DNA from: SVQP01 sp045587385
Lineage (GTDB): Bacteria; Bacillota; Clostridia; Oscillospirales; CAG-272
Direction of reading: 5' to 3'
DNA: 64,000 nt
Assembly: GCA_045587385.1 (NCBI GenBank)
Contig: JAZNCE010000110.1
Coordinates: 1-64,000 of the forward strand
Below, piece by piece: positions 59,363-64,000 of this stretch; within the stretch, counting starts at the first letter, position 1; the number at the start of each line of letters is the position of its first letter. Below the pieces are notes generated by a model. It had not been told where the DNA came from, ran no database searches, and saw only the letters and a list, made by a program, of their open reading frames with translations. Made by a program: the position numbers and the translations under genes.

Positions 59363-59887
59363 TCAAATCAAAAAGCCCAGCCACTCGATACCGCTTGACA
59401 CGCCCAAGCAAATGAGTGTGACGATCACGCCCGCGATCATCACGCCAAGCAACGCAGAAAGCATGGCTCTCCAGAAATTCATGCGAATGGTAGCGGCAAC
59501 CAGCGAGCCTGTCCAAGCTCCCGTTACGGGCAGCGGAATGGCGATAAAGAAGCAAAGTCCCCAAAATCCAAAGCGTTGGATCTTATCGGTATTCTTTTCT
59601 GCCTTGCGGCGCAGCCATGCGGCAAACGCACGCACGAATTTGATAGGCATCTTTTCCATGACGGTCAACACCTGCCGGATCAGCAGCAGAATAAAGGGTA
59701 CGGGCAGCATATTGCCTGCAACGGCTAACAGATAGGTCAGCCACCAAGGCGTTTGCGGCTCCAAAAACCAGCCCAGCGGGATTGCGCCACGCAGCTCGAT
59801 GACGGGCACCATGGAGCACAGAAAAACACCCAGCTCCTTGCCGCCGCTCATCAAAAAATCAATTAAAGCTTGCTTGATAGCATCCAT
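59363..59887 (-). CDS. Small multidrug export protein family membrane protein
   Basis: A 174-residue protein with four or five hydrophobic segments matching the Sm_multidrug_ex family (PF06695): VPVIELRGAIPLG near residue 30 and FIAIPLPVTGAWTGSLVA are characteristic. Transported substrate unknown. The ATG at 59887 has TTGGAG at good spacing; it lies 37 bp from both ribU and metK and is probably co-transcribed with them. Confidence 0.82.
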   Translation of the reverse strand: MDAIKQALIDFLMSGGKELGVFLCSMVPVIELRGAIPLGWFLEPQTPWWLTYLLAVAGNMLPVPFILLLIRQVLTVMEKMPIKFVRAFAAWLRRKAEKNTDKIQRFGFWGLCFFIAIPLPVTGAWTGSLVAATIRMNFWRAMLSALLGVMIAGVIVTLICLGVSSGIEWLGFLI

Positions 59888-59924
59888 GTTTAACTCCAAA
59901 CGGATATTTCCCTGTTTCCGCGCG

Positions 59925-60629
59925 TCAGACAAACCACTCGATCTTGCCGCCAAGCAGCACAAAGAACAAGATCAACGATGCAGCAATCAGCAACACGCCT
60001 GCAAGCGTGATCAGCAGATTGGTCTTCCAAGTGCCCTTATGCGGCGTGCTGTCGGATTTTTGCCCGGGCAGCTTGACGCGCGCATAGCGCAGCGCGGTGG
60101 AAACGGGTTTATATAGGATCAGCACCAGAGCGGCATTCATGACCGCCTTGGTCAGATTAAAAGGCAAAATTAAGGTGGGAAGCATGGCGGCAACGGTTGC
60201 CGTATCTACTCCCGGGGTATACAGCGGTACGACCAGCAAATTCATGCCCATCATGATCGCTGTTAAACAGAAAACAGAAGACACCAGACCGATGACGGCA
60301 CCAAGCAGGTCACGGCGGTAGCGGTAGATCAGCGATGCGACCACCGAAAAGGACGCCGACGATACGAAATTCATCACAAATCCGTAAAAGCCGGTCTCAC
60401 TGACCGTGATCAGCTCCAGCAAAGCCGTCACAGCGGAAATCGTGACAGCTGCCACGGGGCCGAACAAAAGTCCGCCGATCGTGATCAGACAATCCTTGAT
60501 ATCAAAGGTCAAAAAAGTGACCTTGATGTGAAACAGCGAGGTCGCTGCATAGGCGAGCGCGCAAAACAGCGCGGTCATGACCATGAGCAAAATCTGCTCC
60601 TTGGTCGTTAGTTTTTGCGTTTTTTTCAT
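59925..60629 (-). CDS. ribU: ECF transporter S component, riboflavin-type (RibU)
   Basis: A 234-residue integral membrane protein with six hydrophobic segments. The S-component signature is seen in LFHIKVTFLTFDIKDCLITIGGLLFGP, and a central EL(I)TVSETG segment follows helix 3. It binds riboflavin and works with a shared EcfA/A'/T module encoded elsewhere. The identification as RibU rests mainly on the FMN riboswitch directly upstream. A C-terminal extension with an extra helix is longer than usual. ATG at 60629 with AGGGGGA site. Confidence 0.88.
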   Translation of the reverse strand: MKKTQKLTTKEQILLMVMTALFCALAYAATSLFHIKVTFLTFDIKDCLITIGGLLFGPVAAVTISAVTALLELITVSETGFYGFVMNFVSSASFSVVASLIYRYRRDLLGAVIGLVSSVFCLTAIMMGMNLLVVPLYTPGVDTATVAAMLPTLILPFNLTKAVMNAALVLILYKPVSTALRYARVKLPGQKSDSTPHKGTWKTNLLITLAGVLLIAASLILFFVLLGGKIEWFV

Positions 60630-60635
60630 AAAAAA

Positions 60636-60660
60636 TCCCCCTGCAGACAGACTTGGGGGA
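60636..60660 (-). promoter_or_regulatory. Expression-platform hairpin of the FMN riboswitch
   Basis: TCCCCC and GGGGGA pair so that the ribosome site of ribU is in the 3' arm; the stem is followed by ATTTTTT directly before the ATG, so it could act as terminator, as ribosome-site sequestor, or both. Confidence 0.7.
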
Positions 60661-60688
60661 AAGGACAATTTGCCCGCGCACGGGCTTT

Positions 60689-60825
60689 CTTATTCTTTCC
60701 CATCCGGACTGTACCGTCGGTCAGGGAATCTCACCCTGTCGGCTCTGCATATGATGCAGAGTTTGTAGACTATGTGCATGCACGTTCACTACCGGTATGG
60801 AATTTCACCAATTCTCAAAAATAAA
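60689..60825 (-). ncRNA. FMN (RFN) riboswitch
   Basis: On the minus strand the aptamer shows GGTGAAATTCC, ACCGGTAGT, AGTC, a variable GCAGAG hairpin, GCCGACAGGGTGAGATTCCC, GACCGACGGTA and AGTCCGGATGGGA, all conserved RFN elements in order. It senses FMN and should turn off ribU when FMN is high. It begins only a few bases after the tuf terminator. Confidence 0.96.
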
Positions 60826-60860
60826 ATGTGGGGGATGGGATGAAACTCATCCCATCCCCC
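60822..60860 (-). terminator. tuf terminator
   Basis: GGGGGATGGGATGA and TCATCCCATCCCCC stem followed by ACATTTTATTTTT on the minus strand. Confidence 0.9.
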
Positions 60861-60891
60861 GAATATACGTTCAAATATTTATGATCGTAAA

Positions 60892-62097
60892 TTACTCGAT
60901 GATAGCGGAAACGACGCCGGAACCAACGGTTCTACCACCCTCACGGATAGCGAAACGCAGACCCTCTTCGCAAGCGATGGGGGTGATCAGCTCAACGGTC
61001 ATGTCAACGTTGTCACCGGGGCGGCACATCTCAACGCCTGCAGGCAGGGAGATAACGCCGGTAACGTCGGTGGTTCTGAAGTAGAACTGAGGTCTGTAAC
61101 CAGCCAGGAAGGGCTTCTTACGGCCGCCTTCCTTCTCAGTCAGAACGTATACGTGGCCAACGAACTTGGTGTGGGGGTTAACGGTACCGGGCTTAGCCAG
61201 AACCTGACCTCTTTCGATGCCGTCCTTAGCAACGCCGCGGAGCAGAGCACCGATGTTGTCACCAGCCTCTGCCTGGGGCAGCAGCTTGTGGAACATCTCG
61301 ACACCGGTAACGGTGGTGGAAGTTCTCTCGTCGGACAGACCAACGATCTCAACAACGTCACCAACCTTGATGGTACCTCTCTCAACTCTACCGGTAGCAA
61401 CAGTACCACGGCCGGAGATGGAGAATACGTCCTCGACGGGCATCAGGAAGGGCTTGTCAGACTGACGCTCGGGAGTAGGAATATACTCGTCAACGTTCTG
61501 CATCAGCTCGAGAATGCAAGCATACTCAGGAGCGGAGTTGTCCATGTTGGTGGACTCAAGAGCCTCACGAGCGGAACCGCGGATGATCGGGATATCGTCA
61601 CCGGGGAACTCGTACTGAGACAGCAGATCACGGATCTCCATCTCTACCAGGTCGAGCAGCTCATCGTCGTCAACCAGGTCGGTCTTGTTCATGAATACTA
61701 CGATTGCGGGAACGCCTACCTGACGAGCAAGCAGAACGTGCTCTCTGGTCTGCTGGAGAGGACCGTCAGTACCTGCAACAACCAGGATAGCGCCGTCCAT
61801 CTGTGCAGCACCGGTGATCATGTTCTTAACGTAGTCGGCGTGGCCGGGGCAGTCAACGTGAGCGTAGTGACGGTTCTCAGTCTCGTACTCAACGTGTCTG
61901 GTGTTGATTGTGATACCTCTTGCTCTTTCCTCGGGAGCGTTGTCGATCTGGTCGTATGCCATGAACTCAACGTTGCCCTGGCCCAGAGACAGAGTCTTGG
62001 TGATAGCAGCGGTCAGAGTGGTCTTACCGTGGTCAACGTGACCGATGGTACCAATGTTAACGTGGGGCTTGGTTCTTTCAAATGTTTGCTTTGCCAT
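60892..62097 (-). CDS. tuf: Elongation factor Tu
   Basis: A 401-residue EF-Tu delivering aminoacyl-tRNA to the ribosome. GTPase motifs GHVDHGKTT, DCPGHADY and NKTDL are intact, followed by two beta-barrel domains ending VVSAIIE. GGAGG precedes the ATG. It follows fusA by 57 bp on the same strand as in the str operon; upstream members lie outside the window. Confidence 0.99.
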   Translation of the reverse strand: MAKQTFERTKPHVNIGTIGHVDHGKTTLTAAITKTLSLGQGNVEFMAYDQIDNAPEERARGITINTRHVEYETENRHYAHVDCPGHADYVKNMITGAAQMDGAILVVAGTDGPLQQTREHVLLARQVGVPAIVVFMNKTDLVDDDELLDLVEMEIRDLLSQYEFPGDDIPIIRGSAREALESTNMDNSAPEYACILELMQNVDEYIPTPERQSDKPFLMPVEDVFSISGRGTVATGRVERGTIKVGDVVEIVGLSDERTSTTVTGVEMFHKLLPQAEAGDNIGALLRGVAKDGIERGQVLAKPGTVNPHTKFVGHVYVLTEKEGGRKKPFLAGYRPQFYFRTTDVTGVISLPAGVEMCRPGDNVDMTVELITPIACEEGLRFAIREGGRTVGSGVVSAIIE

Positions 62098-62154
62098 TTT
62101 GAAAATCCTCCGTAATTATTCTTTCTTAAAATTTTTGTTTGTTTTTTACGTCAA

Positions 62155-64000
62155 TCAGTCGTTCTTAGCACGGCTCTTGACAATGGTTTCCTGAATGGAC
62201 TTGGGTACCTCAGCGAAGTGGCTGGGTTCCATGGAGTAGATGCCACGGCCCTGGGTCTTGGAACGCAGGTCGGTAGCATAGCCGAACATCTCGGACAGCG
62301 GCACGTGCGCGATGATTTCCTCAACGCCACCGGTGCGTGCTTCCATAGTGCTGATCTGACCACGACGGGAGTTGAAGTCACCAATAACTTCACCCATGTA
62401 GTCCTCGGGAACAATGGTAACGACCTTCATCATAGGCTCGGTGAGCACGGGGTCTGCCTTACGCATAGCTTCCTTGAATGCCATAGAACCGGCAATCTTG
62501 AACGCCATTTCGGAAGAGTCGACTTCGTGGTAAGAACCGTCGTAAAGAGTTACCTTAACGTCAACTACGCTGTAGCCTGCGAGTACACCGCTCTGCATTG
62601 CGCCCTGAATACCGGCGTCAACTGCGGGGATGTATTCCTTGGGGATAGAACCGCCAACGGTAGCGTTAACGAATTCATAACCCTTACCGGGCTCGTTGGG
62701 CTCAACGATGATCTTGACGTGACCGTACTGACCGGAACCACCGGACTGACGCTTGTACTTGCACTCATGGTCAACCTTCTTGCGGATGGTTTCCTTGTAT
62801 GCAACCTGGGGCTTACCATTGTTAGCCTCAACCTTGAACTCGCGCAGAAGTCTGTCAACGATGATCTCAAGGTGGAGCTCACCCATACCAGCGATAATGG
62901 TCTGGCCGGTTTCTTCATCAGTGTAGGTCTTAAAGGTGGGGTCTTCCTCAGCCAGCTTGGACAGAGCAATACCCATCTTTTCCTGACCCGCTCTGGTCTT
63001 AGGCTCGATAGCCTGACGGATAACGGGCTCGGGGAATTCCATGTTTTCAAGGATAATGGGGTTCTTCTCATCGCAGAAGGTATCACCCGTGGTGGAGTAA
63101 CGGATACCGATTGCAGCTGCAATGTCACCGCTGAAGCATGCGTCGATGTCCTTACGGTCATTTGCATGCATCTGCAGGATTCTACCCAGACGCTCGCGCT
63201 TACCCTTGGTAGAGTTGTACACGGTGTCGCCTGCGTTGATTACGCCCGAGTATACGCGGAAATAGCAAAGCTTTCCTACGAAGGGGTCGGTCATAATCTT
63301 GAATGCCAGTGCGGACATGGGAGCTTCATCGGATGCTTCTCTGCTGTCTTCCTCGTCGGTATCGGGGTTTACACCGGTTACGGGAGGAATATCCAGAGGA
63401 GAAGGCATATAGTCGATAACTGCGTCAAGCAGCTTCTGAACGCCCTTGTTACGGTAAGAGGTACCGCAAACAACGGGAACGATTCTGTTGTCGATGCACG
63501 CCTTGCGGAGTGCGCCCTTGATTTCCTCTTCGGTGAGCTCTTCATCGCAGAGGAACTTTTCCATCAGCTCATCATCCTGCTCTGCAGCTGCCTCTACCAT
63601 CTTTGCACGGTATTCCTGAGCAAGCTCCAGCATATCTTCGGGGATGGGCTCGATTCTGATGTCCTTACCAAGGTCGTCATAGTAAACAACTGCTTCCATC
63701 TTGACCAAGTCAATGATGCCGCGGAAGGTCATCTCCTTGCCGATAGGCAGCTGGATCGGGATTGCATTGGTATGCAGTCTCTCTTCCATCATGCCAAGCA
63801 CGCGGTAGAAGTCCGCGCCGGTGATGTCCATCTTGTTTACATATGCCATTCTCGGTACACGGTATTTGTCTGCCTGTCTCCAGACAGTTTCGGACTGGGG
63901 TTCAACGCCACCCTTAGCGCAGAATACGGTTACTGCGCCGTCAAGCACGCGCAGAGATCTCTCAACCTCTACGGTAAAGTCAACGTGGCCGGGGGTGTCG
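62155..64000 (-). CDS. fusA: Elongation factor G, N-terminus beyond window
   Basis: About 615 C-terminal residues of the translocase EF-G; the gene enters the window at the G-domain DTPGHVDFTVE motif (63985-63999) and lacks only the first roughly 80 residues. Later hallmarks: VNKMD (G4 motif), domain II, and the domain IV-V region with SGVLAGYSVVDVKVTLYDG and SRRGQI. It drives GTP-dependent ribosomal translocation. Followed by tuf. Confidence 0.98.
   Translation of the reverse strand, partial: DTPGHVDFTVEVERSLRVLDGAVTVFCAKGGVEPQSETVWRQADKYRVPRMAYVNKMDITGADFYRVLGMMEERLHTNAIPIQLPIGKEMTFRGIIDLVKMEAVVYYDDLGKDIRIEPIPEDMLELAQEYRAKMVEAAAEQDDELMEKFLCDEELTEEEIKGALRKACIDNRIVPVVCGTSYRNKGVQKLLDAVIDYMPSPLDIPPVTGVNPDTDEEDSREASDEAPMSALAFKIMTDPFVGKLCYFRVYSGVINAGDTVYNSTKGKRERLGRILQMHANDRKDIDACFSGDIAAAIGIRYSTTGDTFCDEKNPIILENMEFPEPVIRQAIEPKTRAGQEKMGIALSKLAEEDPTFKTYTDEETGQTIIAGMGELHLEIIVDRLLREFKVEANNGKPQVAYKETIRKKVDHECKYKRQSGGSGQYGHVKIIVEPNEPGKGYEFVNATVGGSIPKEYIPAVDAGIQGAMQSGVLAGYSVVDVKVTLYDGSYHEVDSSEMAFKIAGSMAFKEAMRKADPVLTEPMMKVVTIVPEDYMGEVIGDFNSRRGQISTMEARTGGVEEIIAHVPLSEMFGYATDLRSKTQGRGIYSMEPSHFAEVPKSIQETIVKSRAKND

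Noticed and set aside
63948..64000. fusA start codon near 63948
   Set aside because: That GTG is an internal Val in RVLDGAV; the DTPGHVD motif continues upstream to the window edge, so the gene is cut off.

Overview
The window looks like a chromosomal segment of an uncultured anaerobic Clostridia-type Firmicute, probably from an animal gut. The supporting signs are strong GGAGG-type ribosome sites, near-consensus sigma-A promoters (TTGACA-17-TATAAT) in front of most transcription units, frequent GTG and TTG starts, and the gene set itself: MreB, ThiI without a rhodanese domain, RibU under an FMN riboswitch, RecD2, ComF and MATE. The order-level placement (Oscillospirales or Christensenellales) is inference only. 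I see no phage, IS element, CRISPR array, tRNA or rRNA.

Layout. 1-13 kb is a carbohydrate region: an anchored SGNH hydrolase, a URO-D-like protein, a GH106-like enzyme, a TMEM164/YwaF-like membrane protein, a 1,232-residue putative lipoprotein and a GH78-like rhamnosidase. 13-22 kb holds housekeeping genes on the minus strand: a 3'-5' exonuclease/DUF2007/thiI operon, a membrane protein, citrate synthase, a CDF metal exporter and ComM. 22-28 kb has malQ, an orphan solute-binding lipoprotein, pepD and mreB. 28-34 kb is a nucleoside-salvage operon (HD protein, deoD, deoB, cdd), a hypothetical gene with a duplicated promoter, and an XRE regulator. 34-43 kb has MATE, ligA, an amidase, rsmI, asd, and a CBM9-like/HAD pair. 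43-50 kb has a DUF1846/asparaginase/M18 operon, a GH20 hexosaminidase and an M3 peptidase. 50-54 kb has two tandem paralogous surface proteins and an esterase. 54-64 kb has comF, recD2, metK, a small-exporter gene, ribU, tuf and the 3' part of fusA.

The genes suggest a saccharolytic and peptidolytic lifestyle: rhamnose-containing glycans, hexosamine polymers and alpha-glucans are opened by secreted or cytosolic hydrolases, peptides by M3, M18 and M20 enzymes, and nucleosides are salvaged through PNP, DeoB and Cdd.

The most unusual feature is a family of about 150-bp intergenic elements (13050, 20353, 28178, 36045, 38327, 42825, plus inverted copies near 20060 and 27990). Each is a chain of four hairpins whose stems change in a compensatory way between copies while the TGCG loop stays fixed. 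Several copies end about 25 bp after the stop codon of a minus-strand gene. Other notable items are a 67-bp near-perfect inverted repeat, a promoter block duplicated word for word, a shared Gly-Cys/TM/Lys C-terminal anchor on three surface proteins, and an FMN riboswitch that may also influence metK.
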